From Hebobacterum sp964559435 (GTDB lineage Bacteria; Armatimonadota; Hebobacteria; Hebobacterales; Hebobacteraceae), in assembly GCA_964559435.1 (NCBI GenBank), contig CAZLHI010000004.1, forward strand, positions 103,879-167,878: DNA of 64,000 nt, given 5' to 3'. Both the position numbers and the translations under genes were made by a program. The notes under the pieces are model-generated. The model was not told the origin of the DNA. It saw only the letters and a program-made list of their open reading frames with translations, and did no database searches. This document shows positions 7,782 to 15,290 of the stretch, in pieces. Positions within the stretch are counted from its first letter, which is position 1, and the number at the start of each line of letters is the position of its first letter.

Positions 7782-8567
7782 TCAAATCAACCGGAGCGCC
7801 TCGATCACATTCCCGCCCCGGTAGGCGATGGTGCGTGCATCGAGTCGCTCCCGGCCGGGTATGATCGGAACCTGATCGGCCTGCCCGGTGAGGTTGTACT
7901 CCACGCGAAGCTCGACCGGCACGTCCACCTCGAGGGGAGAGATCGTCCTCGCCTTTGCGAGTGCGGCCTGCGCGCGTTCCTGGATCATCCGGCGCACCTT
8001 CTCGGCTGGCTCGAGAAAGGCAGCATACCGCGAGATCCCCCATTTGGTCACCACCACCTCGATGCCCGGCACGAGGTCGCCCGCTTCCTCACACGCCTTC
8101 TGGCAGCCGCTGACCAGCACGCACGGCACCCCGGACTGCCCCGCAACGGCCGCCCACAGGCCGATCTCGCCGGTCAGCTTGCCGTTCATCCAGAGGTTGT
8201 GCCAAGCGACAGAAGACATCGTGTGATCCCGCACCGCGCCCCAAGTGCCGGCCATCGCGTGGCACCCAATGAAGAAAGCTGCGTCGAACTCCTCCGAGAG
8301 CCCTTCCAGCCAGACCCGGCGGGGCCTGCCCATCACATAGCGCGCGGCCGGATGTAGCCTCTCGTAGATGAAGTTGAAGCCGGTCGCGTGGCCATCGTCA
8401 ACAAGGATATCGGTCGCCCCGCCCGCCAGAGCACCGTCGACCGCCGCCTTCACCTCCTGAGTCAGGAGATCCCGCGCTCGCTCATACTCCGGCGAGTTGC
8501 CTGCAACCTGCTCGTCGAGCAGAACTCCCCCGACCCCTTCGAGGTCAGTCGCAATGAACACACGCAC
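7782..8567 (-). CDS. M55 family D-aminopeptidase (DppA-like)
   Basis: Zinc-dependent self-compartmentalising aminopeptidase family acting on D-amino-acid peptides. The 261-residue sequence carries the N-terminal IATDLEGVGGV (Asp/Glu metal ligands), DDGHATGFNF, FFIGCHAMAG and RDHTMSS blocks that define DppA. Start is GTG with GGGGAGGA upstream. Full length for the family. It may process cell-wall D-Ala peptides; the true substrate is unknown. Follows the tRNA and precedes the PDZ gene by 84 nt. Confidence 0.88.
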   Translation of the reverse strand: MRVFIATDLEGVGGVLLDEQVAGNSPEYERARDLLTQEVKAAVDGALAGGATDILVDDGHATGFNFIYERLHPAARYVMGRPRRVWLEGLSEEFDAAFFIGCHAMAGTWGAVRDHTMSSVAWHNLWMNGKLTGEIGLWAAVAGQSGVPCVLVSGCQKACEEAGDLVPGIEVVVTKWGISRYAAFLEPAEKVRRMIQERAQAALAKARTISPLEVDVPVELRVEYNLTGQADQVPIIPGRERLDARTIAYRGGNVIEALRLI

Positions 8568-8678
8568 GGTCTTAGCTTCCTCCCCTCGGCGGCAAACAGA
8601 GTCCGCGCCGACACGCGCTTAGCCGGCCGCGCCGAAAGACCTCGCGACCGGCCCCTGGTGCTAACCGCTCGGAAGTTG

Positions 8679-8763
8679 TGCCCAGGACTGGATTTGAACC
8701 AGCACGGCCTTGCGGCCACTGGCCCCTCAAGCCAGCGCGTCTACCAATTCCGCCACCTGGGCA
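8679..8763 (-). tRNA. tRNA-Leu (anticodon GAG)
   Basis: 85-nt class II tRNA on the minus strand: 7-bp acceptor stem TGCCCAG/CTGGGCA, D-arm with GGTAGACGC, anticodon stem CTGGC/GCCAG with loop TTGAGGG (GAG), a long variable arm (TGGCCGCAAGGCCG) and T-arm GGTTCAAATCC. CCA is not encoded. Only 8 nt separate it from secG, so it is probably cut from the secG transcript. Confidence 0.96.
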
Positions 8764-8771
8764 CGTGCCGG

Positions 8772-9014
8772 CTAGCCTTTCAAGCTCAGGACGGCCACTA
8801 GCATGGATACCACGAGGAAACCGATGGCCGTGTACGTGGCGATGCGACCGAGCTGGTCCTCCAGACCGGCGATGCTGGACGAGCTCTTGCCGCCGATGGT
8901 ACCCCAGCCCATTCCGCTCCCGCCGCCCTGCTCGCTCTTGGTCTGTGTCACCGCAGTCAGGGTAACCAGCACGAGTGCGGCCACGATTTGCGCTATGTAG
9001 AAGACAGTCAGCAT
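8772..9014 (-). CDS. secG: Protein translocase subunit SecG
   Basis: 80-residue inner-membrane protein of the SecYEG channel. Two hydrophobic helices (~3-22 and ~58-77) flank a Gly/Ser-rich polar loop (QGGGSGMGWGTIGGKSSSS), the standard SecG plan. The ATG chosen gives MLTVFYIAQIV; longer readings lack a start signal. A TTGTCT-17-TAGAAT promoter lies 22 nt upstream, and a six-codon ORF starting 8 nt after its -10 box ends overlapping the secG ATG. Confidence 0.92.
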   Translation of the reverse strand: MLTVFYIAQIVAALVLVTLTAVTQTKSEQGGGSGMGWGTIGGKSSSSIAGLEDQLGRIATYTAIGFLVVSMLVAVLSLKG

Positions 9015-9036
9015 CCTGCCAACCTCATGCGCGTGT

Positions 9037-9065
9037 ATTCTAGCACAGCGCGTGCCCTCAGACAA
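9037..9065 (-). promoter_or_regulatory. Promoter of secG and tRNA-Leu
   Basis: Minus strand: -35 TTGTCT (9060-9065), 17-nt spacer, -10 TAGAAT (9037-9042). An ATG (9026-9028) lies exactly 8 nt after the -10, opening a mini-ORF of six codons (MRLAGC) whose TGA overlaps the first bases of secG. Confidence 0.72.
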
Positions 9066-9101
9066 GAGGAAGCAGGCTGCCGGGACTCAACCCTAGGTAA
9101 C

Positions 9102-9368
9102 ATGGAGCCATTGCCGCCGGGCCTTGAAACCAAGAGGCGTGCCCTCGCTCGCAAGCTCGGGCGCCCGGTGCACGTTCGCGGGTTGCGAACACCTGACCCT
9201 GCCTTCCGCGGACGCCTTCGTGTTGAGGCGGCCCGTGTCACCATCGAGTATCAGGTTGCCGAGGCCGGATACTTCTGGCACATTCCGCTCATCGAAGACT
9301 TGCTCGACCGCGCGGCCGCCGGGGAGCAGGAGGTCGAGCTACGCGACTTCTCCGACGACGGCGCCTGA
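9102..9368 (+). CDS. Hypothetical small protein, 88 residues
   Basis: Codon use is convincingly coding (G/C-biased third positions throughout) and the sequence is ordinary soluble protein: MEPLPPGLETKRRALARKL, a central GRLRVEAARVTIEYQVAEAGYF beta segment and a HIPLIEDLLDRAAAGEQEVEL helix. No family recognised. The 3' 80 bp overlap the 3' end of lnt on the other strand. The Shine-Dalgarno is weak, so the start is uncertain. Confidence 0.6.
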   Translation: MEPLPPGLETKRRALARKLGRPVHVRGLRTPDPAFRGRLRVEAARVTIEYQVAEAGYFWHIPLIEDLLDRAAAGEQEVELRDFSDDGA

Positions 9369-10881
9369 GCGCGGCCGGGGCGATCACATATCCCACAGAC
9401 AGGTACAGCATCAGCCACGAGAATGTCTGACCGAACGAACGGTCCGGCAGTTCTTCGTCGGGAAGGCCGATCTCCTCACAGAGGACGGCTTGTTCGTACA
9501 GGCCTGCCTCGGACACGACGCGGCCATCCGGGGCAATGAAGGACGAGATGCCGGTGCTGGCGGCACGCACCACCCACCGATTCGTTTCGACCGCGCGCAG
9601 GACAGCGATCTGACGATGCTGGGCCGCCGCCGACGTATTCCCGAACCAGGCGTCGTTGGTGACGATAACGACCACCTGAGCTCCCTTCCGCTGAAGTTCC
9701 CAGCCGATCTGAGGGAAGATCGACTCGAAGCAGATCATGGGACCGATGCTGACCGTGCCGGCCTGAAGCAAGTGGTGCACGGCGCCGGCACTGAAGTCAG
9801 TTTCGCGGACGTGATACCTATCGAGAAATGGCAGCCATTCTCGGCCGGGCACATATTCCCCGAACGGCACGAGCTGGACTTTCTCGTAGCGCGTCACGAG
9901 GTTGCCGTTGGGTGCGAAAACGTAAACCGCGTTGAAACGCCGGCCCGACTCGTCGAAGTAGGGACCGCCGGCCAGCAGCCAGGCCTTTGAGGCCTGCGTC
10001 GCGCGGCCGACCGATTCAGCGACAAGGGGGTCCTGATCGGGCATGCTCGGCAACACGCTCTCGGGCCACACGACAATCCCAGGGCGGTCGTTCGCAGCCT
10101 CCCTCGTCAGCGCCTCGTAGATCTCCAGCGTCCGCCGGCGTTCTTCCTCGGACAGGGGCACGTTGACTTGTTCCGCCCGCAATGGTCCGTGCGCGCTTCC
10201 CTGAACGATGGCAACCCTGAGGGAAGCGCCCGCCCCTTCGGGCTCATGCTTGCCCCACACCTTCGCCCCGAGGACGACTGCTAGGATCGGGATCATCAGT
10301 GTGGCCGTCCTGACGAGCGGGCGCAGAGCGCCTTCCCGCCGCGCTGCCGACACAAACAGCTCTGCCAAGGCGGAGTTCGTGAGCACGATCAGAAGGGAGA
10401 CGAGAAGCGTGCCGCCGACTCGAGCGACCGCCATGAGCGCCAAGGAAGGGCTTTGACTGTATCCCAGCCAACCCCACGTGAAACCGAACTGGCCAAGGCC
10501 GCGAGCCCACTCGATGCCGCACCACAGGACGGCCGCTCCCACGATGCGGGCCGTCGGCCCAAAGCGCCCGGTCCACCGAACACACAGACCCCAGAGCAGC
10601 CACGTGATCCCTAGAAGGAGGCAGGCCAGGGCCCAGACGGTCCAGCCAAAGAGCCAGAGCCAGTAGAGCACTATGCCGAAGAACGCAAATCCGGCCAGCC
10701 AGCTCCCCAACAAGGCGCCCCACCCGTTGGCCAGACGGAGCGCAACCAGCCAGGGCACGAGCCCGAACCAGGCAAGCTGCCACAGGCCCGCCCTGGGAAA
10801 GCAGAGCGCGAGGAGGACCCCAGACAGGCCGCACAGTCCAAGGGCAGCGCGTGTATCGAAAGCTCTTCGTCTTGGCGGCAA
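9289..10881 (-). CDS. lnt: Apolipoprotein N-acyltransferase
   Basis: Inner-membrane enzyme that adds the third acyl chain to lipoproteins, hence a diderm marker. About six hydrophobic helices fill the N-terminal ~230 residues; the nitrilase domain then shows the catalytic triad segments VVWPESVLPS (Glu), YEKVQLVPFGEY (Lys) and MICFESIFP (Cys), and VTNDAWFGNTSAAAQH. The promoter's TATAAT lies inside the longest possible reading, so the ATG at 10959 is upstream of transcription; TTG at 10881, preceded by GGAG, is the best start (530 residues). The C terminus is an Arg-rich tail. Confidence 0.92.
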   Translation of the reverse strand: MPPRRRAFDTRAALGLCGLSGVLLALCFPRAGLWQLAWFGLVPWLVALRLANGWGALLGSWLAGFAFFGIVLYWLWLFGWTVWALACLLLGITWLLWGLCVRWTGRFGPTARIVGAAVLWCGIEWARGLGQFGFTWGWLGYSQSPSLALMAVARVGGTLLVSLLIVLTNSALAELFVSAARREGALRPLVRTATLMIPILAVVLGAKVWGKHEPEGAGASLRVAIVQGSAHGPLRAEQVNVPLSEEERRRTLEIYEALTREAANDRPGIVVWPESVLPSMPDQDPLVAESVGRATQASKAWLLAGGPYFDESGRRFNAVYVFAPNGNLVTRYEKVQLVPFGEYVPGREWLPFLDRYHVRETDFSAGAVHHLLQAGTVSIGPMICFESIFPQIGWELQRKGAQVVVIVTNDAWFGNTSAAAQHRQIAVLRAVETNRWVVRAASTGISSFIAPDGRVVSEAGLYEQAVLCEEIGLPDEELPDRSFGQTFSWLMLYLSVGYVIAPAALRRRRRRSRVARPPAPRRPRGRASLR

Positions 10882-10947
10882 ATCCAACTCCGGCAGCGAA
10901 TCCTGAGCCCTGGGGCCGCATCGCGGCGGACACCCGGCGACCGGCGG

Positions 10948-10976
10948 ATTATAGCCCATCAGCTTCAGGGTCGCAA
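10948..10976 (-). promoter_or_regulatory. Promoter of lnt
   Basis: Minus strand: TTGCGA (10971-10976), 17-nt spacer, perfect TATAAT (10948-10953). Back-to-back with the ftsE promoter, 11 bp between their -35 boxes. Confidence 0.7.
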
Positions 10977-10987
10977 CGGCCCGACAT

Positions 10988-11016
10988 TTGCCTTTGGCGG
11001 CCGGTACAGTTATAAT
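10988..11016 (+). promoter_or_regulatory. Promoter of ftsEX
   Basis: TTGCCT (10988-10993), 17-nt spacer, perfect TATAAT (11011-11016). The ftsE ATG (11025) begins 8 nt later, leaving no room for a Shine-Dalgarno; a leaderless mRNA is predicted. Confidence 0.75.
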
Positions 11017-11024
11017 CCGGATTG

Positions 11025-11726
11025 ATGCCGGCCATCGTTGAACTGAGAAACGTCAGCGTTACCTACCCGAACGGCGTGATGGCCCTTTCCGATGTCAGCC
11101 TGACGGTCGAGCAGGGCGAGTTCGCGTTCCTGATCGGGCCGACCGGCCACGGGAAATCAACCATCCTCAAGCTGCTATACCGCGACGAGTATGCAACAAA
11201 GGGTCAAGTTGTGGTCTCGGGATGGGACGTGGCCAGGCTCTCGCCCGGCCGAGTAGCGCGTCTCCGGCGCCGGGTCGGTGTCGTGTTCCAGGACTTCCGG
11301 CTGCTTCCCAGGACCGCATGGGAGAACGTGGCGTTCGCACTCCATGCGACTGGACATGGGTACCGGGACGTTCTGCGCCGAGTGCCCGAGGGCCTCGCCG
11401 AGGTCGGGCTCCTCGACAAGGCAGATGACCATCCGTCCCAGCTGTCGGCGGGAGAACAGCAGAGCCTGGCCATCGCGCGCGTCCTCGCAATCCGTCCGGC
11501 GCTGATCCTCGCAGACGAGCCAACAGGGAACCTCGACCCGGACTCGTCCGCTCACATAATGCGGCTACTGACCAGGGCCAACGGCGATGGCGCCACAGTC
11601 CTGGTGGCGACCCACGACCCGGCCATCGTGAACGCCAAGCGGGGGCGGGTCATAGCGATCCGACACGGCAGAGTCTTTCGCGATATCGACGAGGGGGGCT
11701 ATCCCGATGATCTGGAACACGATTGA
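11025..11726 (+). CDS. ftsE: Cell division ATP-binding protein FtsE
   Basis: ABC ATPase that works with FtsX to activate peptidoglycan hydrolases at the septum. 233 residues with Walker A GPTGHGKST, Q-loop VVFQDFRLLP, signature LSAGEQQSLAIARVLA, Walker B LILADEPTGNLDP and switch His ATHDP. The QDFRLL/RTAWENVAFAL wording is FtsE-specific. The 3' end overlaps ftsX by 20 bp. Confidence 0.95.
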   Translation: MPAIVELRNVSVTYPNGVMALSDVSLTVEQGEFAFLIGPTGHGKSTILKLLYRDEYATKGQVVVSGWDVARLSPGRVARLRRRVGVVFQDFRLLPRTAWENVAFALHATGHGYRDVLRRVPEGLAEVGLLDKADDHPSQLSAGEQQSLAIARVLAIRPALILADEPTGNLDPDSSAHIMRLLTRANGDGATVLVATHDPAIVNAKRGRVIAIRHGRVFRDIDEGGYPDDLEHD

Positions 11727-12621
11727 CTTCGTGTGTCGCGAAACGGCTCTCCACCTGAAGCGCGAACGGCTCATCGCAGTAGCCACGATATCCACCGTTG
11801 CGGTTCTCATGATCGTCCTGGGGGCGATGCTGCTCTTCCTCGTAGACCTGCGAGTTTGGACATACCGCATCGGCGACGTGCTGGAAATCCGAGCGCACTT
11901 CGAGCCCGATTTTCCTCGCGAGCAGGCCGAAGAGCGGGTCTCGGAGGTGACCCTTTGGCCCACGGTTCGTGAGGCCCGACTCATTCCGAAGGAAGAAGGC
12001 TGGCAGATGCTACGAAGCTGGCTGGCCAGCGGGGACAAGCTGGAGACGATTGACAATCCGCTCGGGCACTGTATTCAAGTGTACGTGCGCGAGCCCGAGT
12101 TCGTGCCGGAGGTGGCGGCCGGCTTGGAGAAGTTCGCGGGAGTCAAAGCCGTCGTGCCGAGCAGCGGAGAGGCTACGAAGAAGGACAGCTTCGCCCACAA
12201 GGTCGTCCAGTTCAAGCGCATCATCGCCGGAGCAGGCATTGTCATCGGCTCCCTCGTTGTACTGGCTGGTGTCTTCATCGTGCACAACACGATTCGGCTT
12301 GCTTTACACTCGCGCTGGCGGGAAATCTACATCATGCAGCTCATCGGTGCCGGCCGAGGCGTCATAGCGGCGCCCTTCCTTCTTGAGGGAATACTGCAGG
12401 GGACGGTGGGGGCAGTACTGGCCTGCTGTTTCCTCGTCCCCGCGCACATGTACTTGCGCAGCCTCTCGGAACGCTCGGCGCCGTTTCTGCTGCTTGCACC
12501 AGACAATGTGCTGCTCGTCTTTGGGATCGCGGTCGCCGCATCGGGAGCAGTCCTCGGTCTGACCGGCTCCGCCTTCTCAGTGCGGCGCTACCTCCGGCGG
12601 AAACCGGAATGGCACTCATGA
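11707..12621 (+). CDS. ftsX: Cell division permease FtsX
   Basis: 304-residue partner of FtsE. One N-terminal membrane segment (~24-46) precedes a periplasmic domain (~50-160, including EVTLWPTVREARLIPKEEGW), then three membrane helices in the C-terminal half (~178-200, 225-245, 265-290) as in other FtsX proteins. The ATG lies inside the ftsE end, with a GAGGGG Shine-Dalgarno in the ftsE coding sequence. Confidence 0.93.
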   Translation: MIWNTIDFVCRETALHLKRERLIAVATISTVAVLMIVLGAMLLFLVDLRVWTYRIGDVLEIRAHFEPDFPREQAEERVSEVTLWPTVREARLIPKEEGWQMLRSWLASGDKLETIDNPLGHCIQVYVREPEFVPEVAAGLEKFAGVKAVVPSSGEATKKDSFAHKVVQFKRIIAGAGIVIGSLVVLAGVFIVHNTIRLALHSRWREIYIMQLIGAGRGVIAAPFLLEGILQGTVGAVLACCFLVPAHMYLRSLSERSAPFLLLAPDNVLLVFGIAVAASGAVLGLTGSAFSVRRYLRRKPEWHS

Positions 12622-12641
12622 CACGGGCCGCCCACTCCGAC

Positions 12642-12670
12642 TTGACACTCAGATCGCACCGGGATATAGT
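12642..12670 (+). promoter_or_regulatory. Promoter upstream of ccdA
   Basis: TTGACA (12642-12647), 17-nt spacer, TATAGT (12665-12670). It implies a ~210-nt leader before ccdA. That leader is GC-rich with possible hairpins; no riboswitch class was recognised in it. Confidence 0.65.
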
Positions 12671-12887
12671 CCCCCCGTTCTTCACCCTGACAAGGGCCGA
12701 GATTCCACGATGCGGGCAGTCGTTCGCGTAGCGGCCGCCCTTCCGGCGGCCGGGATCATACCGGCACGCCGGACAGCAGCGCGCGGGGTGATGGAACGGC
12801 CGGCGAGGGCGGAGCGGCGCCTGCTTTCCAAGCTGCGACAGTCGATGTCACGAGCGCCACATCGGCGGAGGTGAAGGGAATCCTCTG

Positions 12888-13604
12888 ATGGAGCCGCAGG
12901 ATCAGGCCGCCTGGCTAGTGGCGATCGTCGCCGGCTTCCTCTCCTTCGTGTCGCCATGCGTCCTGCCCCTCATCCCGGGGTATCTCTCCATGATCTCGGG
13001 ACTCTCAGCCGAGCAGCTCGAAGCCAGAAGCGGCCGCGATCTGCTTCGGATCTTCTTCTCGTGCGTTCTGTTTGCCGTCGGCTTTGGAGTCGTATTCGTG
13101 CTGCTCGGCGCTTCCGCGGGAGCGGTAGGCGGCTGGTTGGGGCCGCGCATTCGGATTCTCAATGTGGTCTTCGGGATCATCGTCATCGTATTCGGCCTAC
13201 TCGTTCTCAACGTCGTCAGGTTGCCTTTCCTCTATCGAGACCGCCGCTTTCGGGTGGCGCGGGGCTCGGTCGGAATCTGGAGCGCGCCGCTGCTGGGCCT
13301 CGCCTTCGGCTTTGGCTGGACGCCGTGTGTGGGTCCCTGGCTAGGTACGCTCTATACCATCGCGGCCAACCGGACGACGGGCCAGGCGGCACTGCTGTTC
13401 GCGATCTACAGCGCCAGCCTCGGCATCTGCTTCGTTGCGGCGGGGATGCTGTTCGCCTACGCGCTTCGCGCCTTCGCTTTTCTGCAGCGCCACTACCGAG
13501 TGGTGGAGATCATCAGCGGCGGGCTGCTGATCGCCATCGGAGTGCTGCTGCTGACGCAGCAGTGGGACAAGGCTACGGGGTGGCTCATGCGTCTGATCGG
13601 CTAG
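12888..13604 (+). CDS. ccdA: Cytochrome c biogenesis protein CcdA-like thiol transporter
   Basis: Membrane protein of 238 residues that passes electrons from cytoplasmic thioredoxin to extracytoplasmic thiols. Six hydrophobic helices, with the paired redox cysteines in SFVSPCVLPLIPGYL (~22-36) and FGFGWTPCVGPWLG (~143-156), diagnostic of the DsbD/CcdA family. ATG with GGAGGTGA upstream. No cytochrome or thioredoxin partner lies next to it. Confidence 0.92.
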   Translation: MEPQDQAAWLVAIVAGFLSFVSPCVLPLIPGYLSMISGLSAEQLEARSGRDLLRIFFSCVLFAVGFGVVFVLLGASAGAVGGWLGPRIRILNVVFGIIVIVFGLLVLNVVRLPFLYRDRRFRVARGSVGIWSAPLLGLAFGFGWTPCVGPWLGTLYTIAANRTTGQAALLFAIYSASLGICFVAAGMLFAYALRAFAFLQRHYRVVEIISGGLLIAIGVLLLTQQWDKATGWLMRLIG

Positions 13605-13671
13605 CCGTCCGGAGTCGCCTGCTGGCGTCCCCGCGTGGGGCGACTGCTGCGTATTGCCGCGCTTGGCGCCG

Positions 13672-14454
13672 CTAGAAGTTGGCGCGAGCGAAGTCCAGAT
13701 TCCTCTTCGTGGCCTCGATCGGGTCGTCGGCATCGAGGGCCTCGAACGTTTCCAGAACCAGCCAGCCGTCGTATTCAATGTCCTTCATCGCTCGGCCAAC
13801 TGCGGGCATGTCGACCTCGCCCTCCCCCATGGGCCCGCCCCGGTCCTTCGCATGTATCTGGACGATCTGCTCCTTCAGCTTATGCATCTCCCCGACCGGG
13901 TCGCCACTCAGGCCCAGGCCGTTCGCGAAGTCGTAGTAGACGCGCACATAGGGAGAGTCGACGCCTTCGACCAGCCGGAGGAGCTGCTCCGCGGTTCGGC
14001 CGCAGCCCCGGCCGACATTCTCCAGCGCGAGGCATACTCGGTTCGCCTCCGCCACGGGAGCGACTTCGGTCAAGTGTTCAATCCAACGCTCCGGTGCTTC
14101 CTCGCCCTCATCTTCGGCCCCAGGTGTGATAGGCACGAGTATCACATTCGCTCCCAACTCCCGGCACCAGTGGATCGCATCTGTGGTAAAGCCAGCGCCA
14201 CGCTCCCGCACCGCTGCATCGGGGCTGGCGAAGCTATAGGTCCAGAAGGTCCCCAGACAGATCGAGCAGAGCGCGAGACCTTTGTCCGACAGCAGCGCGC
14301 TGAGCTCGGCGCGCCCGTCGGGGCTCCAGAGCATGTTGCTTCCGTAGTCTGCGCCGACATCCAGCTCGACTCCGTCGAACCCGATAGCTGCACTTGCTTC
14401 GATGACCTCCGGGTAGCTGCCAGGCAAGCAAGCGCTCATGATCCCGGACCTCAC
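13672..14454 (-). CDS. Sugar phosphate isomerase/epimerase (xylose isomerase-like TIM barrel)
   Basis: 260-residue protein from a GTG with GGGAGG 6 nt upstream, giving V(M)RSGIMSACLPG. The repeated barrel pattern includes AIGFDGVELDVGADYG, LALENVGRGCGRTAEQ, VRVYYDFANGLGLSGDP and VQIHAKDRGGPMGEGEVD, matching AP-endonuclease-2 superfamily epimerases with His/Glu/Asp metal ligands. Substrate unknown. Convergent with ccdA; monocistronic. Confidence 0.85.
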   Translation of the reverse strand: MRSGIMSACLPGSYPEVIEASAAIGFDGVELDVGADYGSNMLWSPDGRAELSALLSDKGLALCSICLGTFWTYSFASPDAAVRERGAGFTTDAIHWCRELGANVILVPITPGAEDEGEEAPERWIEHLTEVAPVAEANRVCLALENVGRGCGRTAEQLLRLVEGVDSPYVRVYYDFANGLGLSGDPVGEMHKLKEQIVQIHAKDRGGPMGEGEVDMPAVGRAMKDIEYDGWLVLETFEALDADDPIEATKRNLDFARANF

Positions 14455-14864
14455 AGTAAACCTCCCAGGCCGACATGCCGCAGACCGAGCCGTTCCCTTC
14501 GCCGTTGTGGGAGGCCTTCCTCGCCGACTCGACGCGGCCACGGCAGGGCTGCCCGGCCCTGCCGAACAGGGGCACGGCGGCAGCCCTGATGCGGATTACG
14601 TACTCGGCCGATTCCCAACCTCTTGACTACTGCTGTCGGATTCGCTATTCTAACACATTCGCGGCGCCAGGTTGGTTTTCGCCTGTCGCCGTCTCGTTCC
14701 GACACAGGGTTGAGGCCGGTTCGCTGCGCTAGGGAAGGCGGCCCGAGCCGGTGTCTGTATCCGAGGCGAGGCCTGGGGACAGGGCTTTAGTGTAGATCTC
14801 GGCCGATCCGACTCGCGAATCCGGTTCGGCCTGGCTGTCAGATCGATATGCAGGAGGTGATTGT
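14455..14864. other. Intergenic region upstream of groES
   Basis: 410 bp. It holds the likely groES promoter (14623-14651) and about 200 nt of leader with an AGGAGGTGA Shine-Dalgarno before groES. I looked for the HrcA operator CIRCE (TTAGCACTC-N9-GAGTGCTAA) and did not see it. No gene-like ORF was convincing. Confidence 0.6.
14623..14651 (+). promoter_or_regulatory. Likely promoter of groES-groEL
   Basis: TTGACT (14623-14628), 17-nt spacer, TATTCT (14646-14651), some 210 bp upstream of groES. A nearer heat-shock promoter was not recognised. Confidence 0.55.
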
Positions 14865-15170
14865 ATGCTTCGACCACTCGGTGACCGCATCGTTGTGAAG
14901 CCGGGGGAAGAGGAGGAAGTAACCAAGGGGGGCATCGTGTTGCCGGACACGGCGAAGAAGAAGCCGCGCGAAGGCGAGGTGCTCGCCGTGGGCCCCGGCA
15001 AGGTGCTGGAGAACGGGGAGAGGGCCCCGATGGAGGTATCGGTGGGGGATATCGTGATATACTCCGAGTATGGTGGGACGACCATCGAGATCGGGGACGA
15101 GGAGTACGTGATCCTGGATGAGGGGTCCGTGCTTGCAGTGAAGCCCGACGGCAAGGGCAAGAAGAAGTAG
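14865..15170 (+). CDS. groES: Co-chaperonin GroES
   Basis: 101-residue lid of the GroEL chamber. MLRPLGDRIVVKP, the mobile loop EEEEVTKGGIVLPDTAKKKPREGEVLAVG and the IVIYSEYGGTTIEIGDEEYVILDEGSVLAV C-terminal strand are typical. A strong AGGAGGTGA precedes the ATG. 120 bp upstream of groEL. Confidence 0.97.
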   Translation: MLRPLGDRIVVKPGEEEEVTKGGIVLPDTAKKKPREGEVLAVGPGKVLENGERAPMEVSVGDIVIYSEYGGTTIEIGDEEYVILDEGSVLAVKPDGKGKKK

Positions 15171-15290
15171 CGCTCCGCCGGAGTGCGGACGGCGAAGGAT
15201 GTCGTCTGCCTGAGCATTGTGAAGACTGTAGGACGCGGTTCTACTGAAGTGTTTAGCAACCTGTAACAAGTCTTAGGGAGGAGGAAGTAC

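Noticed and set aside
12710..12874. 54-codon frame in the ccdA leader
   Set aside because: Arg/Ala-rich, no Shine-Dalgarno, overlaps the ccdA Shine-Dalgarno; a leader peptide cannot be shown.
13605..13671. Terminator between convergent ccdA and the isomerase
   Set aside because: An inverted repeat AGTCGCC/GGCGACT is present but with an internal alternative pairing and no U tract; not called.
14655..14864. CIRCE element before groES
   Set aside because: Searched by eye for the TTAGCACTC dyad and not found.
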